From Acidobacteriaceae bacterium (GTDB lineage: Bacteria; Acidobacteriota; Terriglobia; Terriglobales; Acidobacteriaceae): DNA of 17,881 bases. Position numbers and translations under genes: made by a program. Positions 7,375 to 15,161 of this stretch are shown piece after piece. The stretch covers positions 1-17,881 of the forward strand of contig JARLFX010000433.1 in the NCBI GenBank assembly GCA_031296355.1, read 5' to 3'. Positions within the stretch are counted from its first letter, which is position 1; each line of letters begins with the position of its first letter. The notes beneath the pieces were generated by a model. It was not told where the DNA came from, did not search any database, and saw nothing but the letters and a program-made list of their open reading frames with translations.

Positions 7375-9392
7375 TGGGCCGCATCCGCGTACTCTCTGAC
7401 CAGGTCGCCAACCAGATCGCCGCAGGCGAGGTGGTGGAGCGTCCCGCCTCCGTGGTGAAGGAGTTGCTGGAGAACGCGCTGGATGCCGGTGCCACCCGCA
7501 TCCGCGTTGAGGTCGAAGCCGGTGGCCGCAAGCTGATCCGCATCACCGACAATGGCCACGGCATGGGCCGCGACGACGCTCTGCTCGCCTTCGAGCGCCA
7601 TGCCACTTCCAAGATCCGCAGCTCTGACGATCTCCTCTCCATCGCCACCCTCGGCTTCCGCGGAGAGGCGTTGCCCTCCATCGCCTCCGTGGCGCGGCTT
7701 ACGTTGGCTACGCGCGAGAAGGATGAGGAATCCGGCACCGAGATTGAGATTGCAGGCGGCAAGGTGCTGCGAGTTGACGACGCCGGCCTCCCCCCCGGCA
7801 CCACCATCACCATCCGCGACCTCTTCTTCAACACCCCCGCGCGCCGCAAATTTCTCAAGTCCGAGCAGACTGAACTGACGCATGTTGCCGCGCTGGTCAC
7901 GCACTACGCGCTGGCGCATCCGGGCAAGCACTTTGAGCTGCACTCCGCCACGCAGGCGCTGCTCACCGCGCCCGGTGTGGCCAATCCCGGCGAGCGCATC
8001 TTCCAGATCTTTGGCCGCGACGTCTTCCAGCAGATGATTCCTGTCGCCGCCGAAGCCGACTTCGCGCGCAGCGGTATTCCCGACCCGCCACCCTGGAAGC
8101 GCGATGCAGACTGGACGCCGCCCGACCCCGGCTTTCTGCGGCTGAGCGGCTTCGTCTCCAAGCCCGAGTTGCAGAAGCTCAATCGCAACTCCATCTACAT
8201 CTTCGTCAACCACCGGCTCATCCGCGACCGGCTCATCCTGCACGCGCTCTCTGAGGCGTACCGCAATATCCTCCCGCCCACCTCGTTTCCCGTGGTGCTG
8301 CTGTTCCTGGAGATGCCGCCGCAGGAGGTCGATGTGAACGTGCATCCGGCAAAGACCGAGGTGCGCTTCCGCCAGTCCTCCTTCATCCACGATTTTCTCC
8401 GCGACGCCGTCCGCAATGCGCTGATGAAGGCACGCCCCGCGGCAAACTTCATGACAGCCTTGCATGGCGGTGCAAACACCGTCTCGGCGCTCACGCTGGA
8501 TGTCAGTCCATTACCGGGCGCAGATGCAGCATCGCCCCAGCACGCTCTGGATACGCTGCCGCAATCCGAGCAGCCCGTGGCAGAAGACAGCGAGCCGTTC
8601 CTGCTCCGCGAGCGCGAACAGCCGCCCATGCCCGGCAGACTGGAGTTCACCGGCAACTCCATCCCCGTTACCGCCAGCTTCTCCCCACAGATGCCGGCGC
8701 AGACATTCGGCGGCCCAGCCCAGGGCATGCCGCTGGCGGGTGAGCCTGCCCCTGCCTCGCATGCTGGAACATTTGAGCCCGGCACTATCCTGGAGCAGCC
8801 CAGCCTGCGCTCCATCGCCAGCCTGCGCCCGCTCGGGCAACTACGCGACTCGTTCATCCTTGCGGTGAACGACGAGGGCCTCTGGATCATCGACCAGCAC
8901 GTAGCCCACGAACGCATCCTGTTTGAGAAGATCCTGCGCGAGCGCAAGGCCGAGGGCGTCCAGCGCCAGCGCCTGCTCATGCCGCTGCTGGTCGAGCTCC
9001 TCCCGGCGCAGATGGTGGCCTTTGCCGAGATCGCCGAGGAGCTGGAGCGCAACGGCTTTGAAGCCGAGCCCTTTGGCCCCCGCACGCTCACCATCAAGGC
9101 CGTCCCGCTGGGCCTTGCAGGCCACGAACTGGAGCAGATGCTGGAGGAGGTGCTCTCCGTGCCGGACCGCGACCAGCAGGTCGAAAACAACGAAAAACGC
9201 CGCGCCCGCATCGCCGCCTCCATCGCCTGCCATGCCGCAATAAAAATAAATATGCCCCTGGAACCCTCCAAGATGGTGTGGCTATTGGAAGAACTGGCAA
9301 AAACTGAGCATCCGACCGGCTGCCCCCACGGTAGACCCATCGTATTGCGGTATTCTTTAAGAGACATTGAGCGCGCATTCCACCGCATCTAA
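7374..9392 (+). CDS. mutL: DNA mismatch repair protein MutL, endonuclease type
   Basis: MutL couples MutS mismatch recognition to strand incision. I start at 7374 because MGRIRVLSDQVANQIAAGEVVERP is the family N-terminus; 34 further upstream codons in frame are non-conserved. The GHKL ATPase half includes E30 (equivalent to E. coli E29), N34, D59-N-G and GFRGEAL near 94-100. A Pro/Ala/Ser-rich linker covers about 365-475. The C-terminal half has the endonuclease metal motif at D507 (DQHVAHERILFE), ACH at 618-620 and CPHGRP from C650. The usual DQHA alanine is valine here. These nuclease motifs are absent from E. coli MutL, so this organism should use methylation-independent repair. Length 672 aa fits. 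It leads a run with the repeat-tailed gene and cmk. Confidence 0.96.
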   Translation: MGRIRVLSDQVANQIAAGEVVERPASVVKELLENALDAGATRIRVEVEAGGRKLIRITDNGHGMGRDDALLAFERHATSKIRSSDDLLSIATLGFRGEALPSIASVARLTLATREKDEESGTEIEIAGGKVLRVDDAGLPPGTTITIRDLFFNTPARRKFLKSEQTELTHVAALVTHYALAHPGKHFELHSATQALLTAPGVANPGERIFQIFGRDVFQQMIPVAAEADFARSGIPDPPPWKRDADWTPPDPGFLRLSGFVSKPELQKLNRNSIYIFVNHRLIRDRLILHALSEAYRNILPPTSFPVVLLFLEMPPQEVDVNVHPAKTEVRFRQSSFIHDFLRDAVRNALMKARPAANFMTALHGGANTVSALTLDVSPLPGADAASPQHALDTLPQSEQPVAEDSEPFLLREREQPPMPGRLEFTGNSIPVTASFSPQMPAQTFGGPAQGMPLAGEPAPASHAGTFEPGTILEQPSLRSIASLRPLGQLRDSFILAVNDEGLWIIDQHVAHERILFEKILRERKAEGVQRQRLLMPLLVELLPAQMVAFAEIAEELERNGFEAEPFGPRTLTIKAVPLGLAGHELEQMLEEVLSVPDRDQQVENNEKRRARIAASIACHAAIKINMPLEPSKMVWLLEELAKTEHPTGCPHGRPIVLRYSLRDIERAFHRI

Positions 9393-9466
9393 GCGGTGAG
9401 TCTGGAGCGCGCCTGTTGAGCGACTCCGCGCTGCTTTTTCCAACCCGGATTGATTGAAGGATTTCA

Positions 9467-11566
9467 TTGAGCGATTCACCGAGCTTTACTCTGCCGCAGC
9501 TTGCGGCCGCACGCGCGAAACTCTGGCAGCAGACCGGCCAGCCCATCCTGACGCTGGAAGCCATCCAGCAGTGGCTGGGTCAGGTAGGTCTTGTCCTCTA
9601 CACCCCGCGCAAACTGCAGATGCCCGCGCCCGCGCCCAGCTTTGCCGAAGCAGTCTTCGGTACCACCACCTCCGAACTGACCCTGGAGCAGCTGCAGCCC
9701 TCCCAGGAGCTGCTGCAGCGCCTCGTAGCCGCCAATCAGGCCGTCCTGCTGAACCTGACGGGCACGCTGGGCGAGACGCCAGACTTTATCGTCTCCGCGC
9801 AGGTCTTGTCCTACGTCTTCACCCTGCGGGGCGATAAGAACTGGAAGCAGCCGCCGGGTGGCGGTGTGGCAGGGCGCGTATCGCCACTGGCAACCCGTCT
9901 GCATGAGCTGCTCACCGAGCACGGCGCATTGAATATCCGCGACCTCATCACCCACGCTGGCCGCGAAGTCACCGAAGCAGCCGTGCTCCGCGCCCTGGGC
10001 GATCTGTGGGCCCAGTTGCGCGTCTTTCCGCGCCCGCAGACGGATGGCGCGCCCACCCTATGGGAGCTGGCCAGCGCGCACTTCACCAAGCAGCTCAAAG
10101 CCGGTGCCAATGCAGGTGTGCCGACTGCTCTCTCCGCGCTGATCTCGCTCTACCTGGGCTCGGTCTATGCGGCAACCGCTGAAGACATTGAAGTATTTCT
10201 TTCTCCGCTCTCGTCGCGCTCCAGAATTCGCGAGGTGGTGCACGGTCTGACCACCACGCGCCAGCTGGAAGAGACGGTTGTGGAGGGGAAGACGCTGCTG
10301 TATCTGGCAGACAGCTTGCCGGCCTTTGAGGCTGTCGTTCGCGAGCCCGTAGCCTATGATCCCGATGCGCCGCCAGTGGAAGAGACCCGCAGCGAGACCG
10401 AGACCCCGGCCCCCGGATTCAAGCCCCGCATCGCCAAGTTTGCCCCGCGTTCCGGCGCACGCCCCGGTGGCCGCAGCTTTGGCGACCGTAAGCCCTCGTT
10501 TGGCGACCGCAAGCCGGCCTTTGGCGACAAGAAGCCCTTCCGTAAGCCCTTTGGCGAGCGCAGCAGCGGTCCCGGCGACCGTGAGCGCCGCCCCTTCACC
10601 GGTGGCGCTGACCGCCCCCCGCGCCGCGAATTCACCCCGCGGCCCGATGGAGATTCCCGTCCGCCACGCAGAGAGTTCGGCAGCAAGCCCAGCTTCGGTG
10701 ACCGCAAGCCTTTCGGCGACCGTAAGCCTTTCGGAGATCGCAAGCCGTTTGGCGACAGAAAGCCCTTCGGTGATCGCAAACCCTTCGGCGGCCCGCCGAG
10801 TGACCGTGGCGAGCGTCCAACCCGCTCCGGCTTTGGCGGAACCCGCCCATCCCCGCGCCGCGACTTTGGCGGCAAGCCCAGCTTCACCAAGCCGTGGGAA
10901 GAAGAGCGCAAGGCGCGTCCCGCACGCGCGCAGTTCGATGCAGCGGCAGAGTCCGGCGCAACCGGCGGACACGCCACCCCGCGCTACCCGCGCTTTGACG
11001 ACCGCAAGCCGGGCGCAGAGCGTCCGCCGCGTCGCGACTTCAAGCCCCGCGCTGACGGCGATTCACGCCCCCCGCGCCGCGAATTTACCCAGCGCCCCGG
11101 CGGTGATTCTCGCCCGCCACGCCGTGAATTCAAGCCGCGCACTGACGGAGATTCCCGCCCGCCACGTCGCGAGTTCACCCCCCGCGAAGGCGGCGATTCC
11201 CGTCCGCCACGCCGGTTTGATACAGTGGGCGGGGAGAAAAGACCCTTCACGCCGGGCGGCAGCAAGTTTGGCGGTCCGAAGAAGTTCGGAGCCAAGCCAT
11301 TTGGTGCGAAACCCTTTGGGGCAAAGAAGTTCGATGGCCCGCGCAGTTCAGCTAGTCCTCGCAAGTTCGGGGAAGGCGATGCACCACGCAGCCCCCGCGA
11401 GTTTGGCGAGGCGAAGAAGTTCGGTGGGCCGAAGAAGTTTGGCGGCCCCAGCAAATTTGGCGGGGCAAAGAAGTTTGGCGGAGCCAAAAAGTACGACTCC
11501 GGCAAAGGCAAACCCCGTCCGCAGGGCGAGGCGCGTAAGCCGCGCAAGGAAGGCGATGCAGAGTAG
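9467..11566 (+). CDS. AlkZ-like winged-helix protein with long Arg/Pro/Gly/Phe repeat tail
   Basis: The start is a TTG at 9467 with GAAGGA 6-11 nt upstream, in a 74-nt gap after mutL. Residues about 28-125 and 140-282 look like the AlkZ-related/HTH_42 fold: SPLATRLHELLTEHGALNIRDL with the following helices, and a second winged helix around AATAEDIEVFLSPL. This family assignment is by eye. AlkZ glycosylases excise crosslinked or bulky DNA bases, but I could not identify catalytic residues. Residues about 318-699 are disordered, very basic low complexity: FGDRKP units (336-357, 410-439), 15-residue GDSRPPRR units (380-409, 516-583) and KFGG/KKFGA units (600-675). Such tails bind nucleic acid. 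The stop directly abuts cmk ATG. Function is not established. Confidence 0.8.
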   Translation: MSDSPSFTLPQLAAARAKLWQQTGQPILTLEAIQQWLGQVGLVLYTPRKLQMPAPAPSFAEAVFGTTTSELTLEQLQPSQELLQRLVAANQAVLLNLTGTLGETPDFIVSAQVLSYVFTLRGDKNWKQPPGGGVAGRVSPLATRLHELLTEHGALNIRDLITHAGREVTEAAVLRALGDLWAQLRVFPRPQTDGAPTLWELASAHFTKQLKAGANAGVPTALSALISLYLGSVYAATAEDIEVFLSPLSSRSRIREVVHGLTTTRQLEETVVEGKTLLYLADSLPAFEAVVREPVAYDPDAPPVEETRSETETPAPGFKPRIAKFAPRSGARPGGRSFGDRKPSFGDRKPAFGDKKPFRKPFGERSSGPGDRERRPFTGGADRPPRREFTPRPDGDSRPPRREFGSKPSFGDRKPFGDRKPFGDRKPFGDRKPFGDRKPFGGPPSDRGERPTRSGFGGTRPSPRRDFGGKPSFTKPWEEERKARPARAQFDAAAESGATGGHATPRYPRFDDRKPGAERPPRRDFKPRADGDSRPPRREFTQRPGGDSRPPRREFKPRTDGDSRPPRREFTPREGGDSRPPRRFDTVGGEKRPFTPGGSKFGGPKKFGAKPFGAKPFGAKKFDGPRSSASPRKFGEGDAPRSPREFGEAKKFGGPKKFGGPSKFGGAKKFGGAKKYDSGKGKPRPQGEARKPRKEGDAE
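10604..10693 (+). repeat. Two 45-bp coding repeats (15-residue RPPRREF unit), first block
   Basis: Residues 380-394 and 395-409 of the winged-helix protein are two copies of a 15-residue unit with core RPPRREF. They run straight into the tandem FGDRKP array. Confidence 0.8.
10694..10783 (+). repeat. Five tandem 18-bp coding repeats (FGDRKP)
   Basis: Five uninterrupted copies encode FGDRKP identically (residues 410-439), but the codons differ between copies (for example Arg is CGC, CGT or AGA; Pro is CCT, CCG or CCC). Two more exact copies and one FGDKKP variant lie just upstream at residues 338-357. Confidence 0.9.
11012..11215 (+). repeat. Five tandem 45-bp coding repeats (15-residue RPPRR unit), second block
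   Basis: Residues 516-583 form five units in register, 15 residues apart, with core RPPRR (D/E)F and a variable link (KPRAD, TQRPG, KPRTD, TPREG). The last copy is truncated after RPPRR. Third codon positions vary between units. Confidence 0.85.
11258..11491 (+). repeat. Degenerate KFGG / KPFGA coding repeats near the C-terminus
   Basis: Residues 598-675 are built of short Lys-Phe-Gly units (KFGGPKKFGA, KPFGA twice, KKFGGPKKFGG, SKFGGAKKFGG). The tail ends in a Lys/Arg-rich stretch before the stop. Confidence 0.8.
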
Positions 11567-12274
11567 ATGCCAGAGCAAGAGCTAAGTAACGCGCGGCGTG
11601 AGCGCCCGGTGATCGCAATTGATGGGCCCGCCGGTGCTGGAAAAAGTACTCTGGCCGCGCATCTGGCGCGTCGCTTTGGATTCCTCAACCTTGAAACCGG
11701 TGCAATGTATCGCGCTCTGACGCTGAAGGCCATTGAGAACGATCTCGACTTCGACGAAGAAGCGCCCTTGCTGGCGCTGGCAGAGAAGACCCGCATTGTG
11801 CTGGAGCCGCTGATCGACGGCAACCGCGTCCTGCTGGATACTGCAGACGTGTCCAAGCGCATCCGCGATGCCGATGTGACTTCGGGTGCATCCCGCGTGT
11901 CGGTCCATCCGCATCTGCGCGCATGGATGGTGGAGCAGCAGCGCAAGCTGGGTACCCAAGGTGGCGTGGTGATGGAAGGCCGCGATATCGGCACCGTGGT
12001 ATTTCCCGACGCCGAGGTCAAGATCTTTCTGGACGCGGCTCCCGAAGTACGCGGCAATCGCCGCTACCGCCAGAATCCCGCCGCTGACGCTCCAGTAACG
12101 GAAGAGGCGATTATCAAAGAGATGAAGGATCGTGACTACCGCGACCGCAACCGCGCCGAGTCTCCGCTGAAGCCCGCGGATGACGCCGTTGTGTTGGATT
12201 CAACAAAAATGACATTAGACGAAGTGCTGGCCAAGGCGGAAGAGATTGTGCGCGAGCATATAAAGCTCAGCTAG
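11567..12274 (+). CDS. cmk: Cytidylate kinase
   Basis: It phosphorylates CMP and dCMP with ATP in pyrimidine nucleotide synthesis and salvage. The 235-aa product has the P-loop GPAGAGKST at residues 20-28, the CMP-site segment LETGAMYR (42-49), GRDIGTVVFPDA (138-149) and the lid/arginine-rich RDYRDRNRAESPL (189-201), all as in E. coli Cmk. About 12 extra residues precede the conserved start. The ATG follows the TAG of the winged-helix gene with no gap, and the nearest GGAAGG is about 13 nt upstream inside that gene, so translation is probably coupled. Downstream lies a strong terminator. Placement after a DNA-repair gene may simply reflect operon packing. Confidence 0.96.
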   Translation: MPEQELSNARRERPVIAIDGPAGAGKSTLAAHLARRFGFLNLETGAMYRALTLKAIENDLDFDEEAPLLALAEKTRIVLEPLIDGNRVLLDTADVSKRIRDADVTSGASRVSVHPHLRAWMVEQQRKLGTQGGVVMEGRDIGTVVFPDAEVKIFLDAAPEVRGNRRYRQNPAADAPVTEEAIIKEMKDRDYRDRNRAESPLKPADDAVVLDSTKMTLDEVLAKAEEIVREHIKLS

Positions 12275-12300
12275 GTCTCCCTTCGTTGACCAACAAATGA

Positions 12301-12330
12301 AAACGCCATCCGGTTCGGATGGCGTTTTTG
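12301..12330 (+). terminator. Strong intrinsic terminator after cmk, symmetric enough to serve both strands
   Basis: Arms 12301-12313 and 12317-12329 form a perfect 13-bp stem with a 3-nt loop and T-run on the right. The left arm begins with AAAA, so on the minus strand it also gives a T-run and can stop glgC transcription, whose gene ends at 12387. Confidence 0.92.
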
Positions 12331-12386
12331 CGTTGACAGCGCTTATGTGCGCCGGGTCGTGAGTACTATCGTCGGTCTCTGCAGGA

Positions 12387-13649
12387 CTACCAGCTTCCGC
12401 CCGTCTGTAAAAATTCCGACGATACCGGATTCTCATAGAACGAATAATCGCGCGTGACCACGGTCAGCCCGCTCGGCGATACGAAATAATTCTTCTTATC
12501 CTCCACCGGATCGTACCCAATCACTGTTCCATCGGGCACATGCACATCGCGGTCGATGATGGCATGGCGGATGCGGCAGTGCCTCCCGATATTGACGTGC
12601 GAGAAGATGATGCTGCTGTCCACGTCCGCATACGAGTTCACGCGCACATCATTGGAGATCACGCTGTTACGCACCACCGCGCCCGAAATGATGCTGCCCG
12701 ACGAGATGATGGAGTTGATCGCCATGCCCGTGCGCCCCGGCTCGCCAAAGACGAACTTTGCCGGCGGATACTGCCGCATGCGCGTGCGCATCGGCCAGCT
12801 CTTGTCGTACAGGTTGAAGGTGGGCGAGACCGCGCCGAGGTCCATGTTCGCCTCGTAGTATGCCTCCAGCGTGCCCACATCGCGCCAGTAGAGCGCCTGC
12901 TGCTTGTTCTCATCCACAAAGTTGTAGGCCTTCATCTTGAAGCGGCCCAGGATGGAGGGCAGAATGTCGTGCCCGAAGTCGTGGCGCGAGTCCGGGTTCT
13001 CTGCATCGCGGATCAGCTCCGGCAGCAGCACGTCCGTATTGAAGAGATAGATGCCCATGCTGGCATCCACCATCTCCGGATTGAAGGGTGAGCGACTGGT
13101 GGTAGTCTTGGGCTTCTCTTCAAAGCCGATCACGTCGCCGTTCTTGTCTACCTGCACCACGCCGAAGCGCGAGACCTCGTCCGGCCGGATCGGCAGCGTG
13201 GCCAGGGTCACATCTGCACCGCTGCGGTTGTGCTCTTCCAGCATCAGGCCATAGTTCATCTTGTAGATGTGGTCACCAGAGAGGATGAGCACGTGCTTCG
13301 GCTCTTCCGCGCCGATGGAGTAGATGTTCTGGTAGACCGCGTCGGCGGTGCCCATGTACCAGTTGGAGCTCACGCGCTGCATCGGCGGCAGAATCTCGAT
13401 AAACTCGCCGAGCTCATTGGCCACCACCGGCCCCCAGCCTTCGCGGATGTGGCGGTTCAGGCTCAGCGCCTTGTACTGCGTCAGAATGTAGACGTGTCGC
13501 AGATCCGAGTTGATGCAATTGGAGAGTGTGATGTCGATGATGCGATATTGGCCGCCAAATGGCACGGCAGGCTTTGCGCGATCGCGCGTCAGAGGGAAGA
13601 GTCGTTCGCCGGCTCCGCCGGCCAGCAGCACACCGAGTGTATCTCTCAT
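12387..13649 (-). CDS. glgC: Glucose-1-phosphate adenylyltransferase (ADP-glucose pyrophosphorylase)
   Basis: It makes ADP-glucose from glucose-1-phosphate and ATP, the committed step of bacterial glycogen synthesis, in the cytoplasm. The 420-aa product has the nucleotidyltransferase glycine-rich loop LLAGGAGERLFPLT (residues 8-21) with R16, AKPAVPFGG (25-33), catalytic D126 in SGDHIYKM, RFGV (161-164) and the glucose-1-phosphate lysine K179 in FEEKP, then YWRDVGT and a left-handed beta-helix C-terminus of hexapeptide-like repeats (about 300-395). Length is normal. An AAAGGAA site lies about 10 nt before the ATG. No other glycogen gene is in the window, so glgA/glgB lie elsewhere. Confidence 0.96.
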   Translation of the reverse strand: MRDTLGVLLAGGAGERLFPLTRDRAKPAVPFGGQYRIIDITLSNCINSDLRHVYILTQYKALSLNRHIREGWGPVVANELGEFIEILPPMQRVSSNWYMGTADAVYQNIYSIGAEEPKHVLILSGDHIYKMNYGLMLEEHNRSGADVTLATLPIRPDEVSRFGVVQVDKNGDVIGFEEKPKTTTSRSPFNPEMVDASMGIYLFNTDVLLPELIRDAENPDSRHDFGHDILPSILGRFKMKAYNFVDENKQQALYWRDVGTLEAYYEANMDLGAVSPTFNLYDKSWPMRTRMRQYPPAKFVFGEPGRTGMAINSIISSGSIISGAVVRNSVISNDVRVNSYADVDSSIIFSHVNIGRHCRIRHAIIDRDVHVPDGTVIGYDPVEDKKNYFVSPSGLTVVTRDYSFYENPVSSEFLQTGGSW

Positions 13650-13805
13650 TCCGTTGCAGTTCCTTTATCGATCTGTGGACTTCATTCGTGATGTCAGATG
13701 CTTGAATCCACTGAATTGGCTGTTCTGCAAAACACAATTGCCGGGTGAAGACTATGCCACCCAAATATACCTGTCTGCATCATGTTCTGAATAATCCGCG
13801 TTTCA

Positions 13806-13843
13806 AAAAGTGATAGGCGGACGCCCATAACGGTGCGTCCGCC
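13806..13843 (-). terminator. Probable terminator of the acidic 108-aa gene
   Basis: Arms 13816-13824 and 13835-13843 form a perfect 9-bp GC-rich stem with a 10-nt loop. On the minus strand a TTTTT run follows about 6 nt after the stem (complement of about 13806-13810). The hairpin lies 40 nt past the stop of the 13883 gene, before glgC. The offset T-run makes it less than ideal. Confidence 0.6.
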
Positions 13844-13882
13844 CATCCTGTGCCATGGTAACTGTGCCACGGCAGATGCGTT

Positions 13883-14209
13883 CTAGCTGGCTTCGTCTGC
13901 TGGTTCCAGCCCGCTATCGCTTGCTGCCGGTTCATCCGGTAGCGCGATGCGCAGGGATTTCAGAAACTGCAGATCGCCCTGCGTGAAGGGGCCAGTCTCC
14001 GGTTCGCTTGTGCTCTCCGCTTCCGCCTCTGCCTCGTCCACCTCGTTCAAGCCGATGGTGGCCTCCAGCATCAGCATCACGTCGAACCCTTGCTCGCGTA
14101 TGTCTTTCACTACGCCCGCAACGTCTTCCGATTCGGAAACCGTCTCATGGATCGCCTCGCCTAACTGCTGGATAAGGTTTTTCACTTTTTGGTTCAACGC
14201 CACCCCCAT
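13883..14209 (-). CDS. Acidic protein of unknown function, 108 aa
   Basis: The first about 55 residues look structured and mostly helical (NLIQQLGEAIHETV, then VAGVVKDIREQGFDVMLMLEATIGL). A strongly acidic linker (57-72, Glu/Asp/Ala/Ser) leads to a short conserved-looking element (QGDLQFLKSLRIALPDE) and an acidic tail. No signal peptide or membrane segment. The ATG at 14209 lacks a clear ribosome site; GTG and TTG codons a few residues in are preceded by the G-rich string of the ATG itself, so the true start could be up to 4 codons later. Family not recognised. Alternating helices and an acidic tail suggest protein-protein or regulatory roles, which is inference only. Confidence 0.7.
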   Translation of the reverse strand: MGVALNQKVKNLIQQLGEAIHETVSESEDVAGVVKDIREQGFDVMLMLEATIGLNEVDEAEAEAESTSEPETGPFTQGDLQFLKSLRIALPDEPAASDSGLEPADEAS

Positions 14210-14396
14210 GTTATTTCTGCGGCTGAGTGCTGGAACTGTCTCTACACACTACTGCGAAGCTGCTGGCTCTGCAATGTGAATTACTTATTCCATTTTAAGG
14301 GGGCAGCGAGCTGGATTCCTCCCTATGCAGAATTCTTATAGGACGGTGAGCGGCGCGGAAAGGTAGCAGCCTCCCCCGCCATAGAGTGGGGGATTC

Positions 14397-14540
14397 CTAG
14401 ACGCGCGTATGGTGGTCGGCCCACGCCTCTTCCAGCCGGTGCGCCAGCACCGCAACCGGGCGCTTCTGTGACCTCTGGTAGACCACCCAGAGTGCCATCG
14501 CCGTAAATACGCCGCTGATGATGTAGGGAATTCGAGTCAT
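14397..14540 (-). CDS. 47-aa single-pass membrane protein
   Basis: The ATG at 14540 has an AAGGAG ribosome site 7 nt upstream and opens a 48-codon frame ending with TAG 14399-14397. The product starts MTRIPYIISGVFTAMALWVVYQRSQ: one hydrophobic segment (about residues 6-21) followed by a basic stretch and a short amphipathic cytoplasmic tail (LAHRLEEAWADHH). It looks like a bacterial small membrane protein with the N-terminus outside and a basic inside segment, of unknown function. It lies 112 nt upstream of, and divergent from, a two-helix membrane protein gene at 14653. A stretch of C and G runs (14371-14392) after the stop forms only a weak hairpin. Confidence 0.72.
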   Translation of the reverse strand: MTRIPYIISGVFTAMALWVVYQRSQKRPVAVLAHRLEEAWADHHTRV

Positions 14541-14652
14541 GCTGTTGCTCCTTCGGGGAAAGTGCGTACTTAGTCACCGTTGGATGCAGCAAACCGCCTG
14601 CGGGTAACGCGATCCACGTCTGTACTATCGGCAATCCTGTAAACTGGCTGGC

Positions 14653-15141
14653 ATGGATTCGGTTCGATTCGGTCGTGCGCTGGGAAAAGGCGCTCGCGCT
14701 GCCGCCAGGGGGCTCTACGAGGCGGCAGATGCCGTTGCCTCCCCCAACCCCAATCCGGCCAGGCCAGCCCCGCAGACGGGCGCCAGTGCCCAGCAGAGGG
14801 CTGTTCAGGGTGTAAGGTCGGTGGCCCAGGGCGCTGCAGCCTATAACCGGCAGAAGCAGGCTGTGGTGGGCGAAGCTGGCCGCTTTGGGCGTTCGATGCT
14901 CGGGCCCTTTGCCCGCGCGGGCAAGGCACTGTGGCTGGAAGTGACCGGCGTCTTCTACGCCATCTTTGCCCTCTTTTTCGCGAACTACGCCTGGCGCCTC
15001 CGCGGCGTACTGCGGGCCACCGCCCCCAATCCCGTCGACCGCCAGCACTTCCTGGCAGGCGTTGCAGCGGCCGTTGTCTTCCTCTACTTCACCCTCACAT
15101 CGTTTGTGCGCGCCCGGCGGATACAGCGTCGTCGCGCCTAA
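14653..15141 (+). CDS. Two-helix membrane protein of unknown function, 162 aa
   Basis: The N-terminal half is Ala/Arg/Gly-rich and basic, with a Pro/Asn-rich linker (about residues 28-46), then two hydrophobic helices (about 96-112 and 133-152) separated by a polar loop, and a basic C-terminus ([10 protein letters not shown]). No signal peptide, so the N-terminal region should be cytoplasmic. Family not recognised. The ribosome site before the ATG is poor. It stops 20 nt before the mutase start. Despite the overlap of another open frame, C/G-rich third positions and the helix pattern support this frame. Start not certain. Confidence 0.65.
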   Translation: MDSVRFGRALGKGARAAARGLYEAADAVASPNPNPARPAPQTGASAQQRAVQGVRSVAQGAAAYNRQKQAVVGEAGRFGRSMLGPFARAGKALWLEVTGVFYAIFALFFANYAWRLRGVLRATAPNPVDRQHFLAGVAAAVVFLYFTLTSFVRARRIQRRRA

Positions 15142-15161
15142 GCAGTACACTGGTCTCCCCC

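Noticed and set aside
9406..9439. Weak hairpin with CTTTTT between mutL and the winged-helix gene
   Set aside because: Only a 6-bp stem with a 15-nt loop; probably not a real terminator, so the genes are treated as one operon, though partial attenuation is not excluded.
10058..11585. Long open frames on both strands over the repeat region of the winged-helix gene (for example a 304-codon minus frame and a 409-codon plus frame)
   Set aside because: They are low-complexity shadows of the GC-rich coding repeats; they lack starts with ribosome sites and cross the real gene boundaries.
12331..12386. Short gap between the cmk terminator and the end of glgC
   Set aside because: Nothing identifiable in it.
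13650..13805. Candidate sigma-70 promoter for glgC
   Set aside because: No -35/-10 pair with acceptable spacing could be found by eye.
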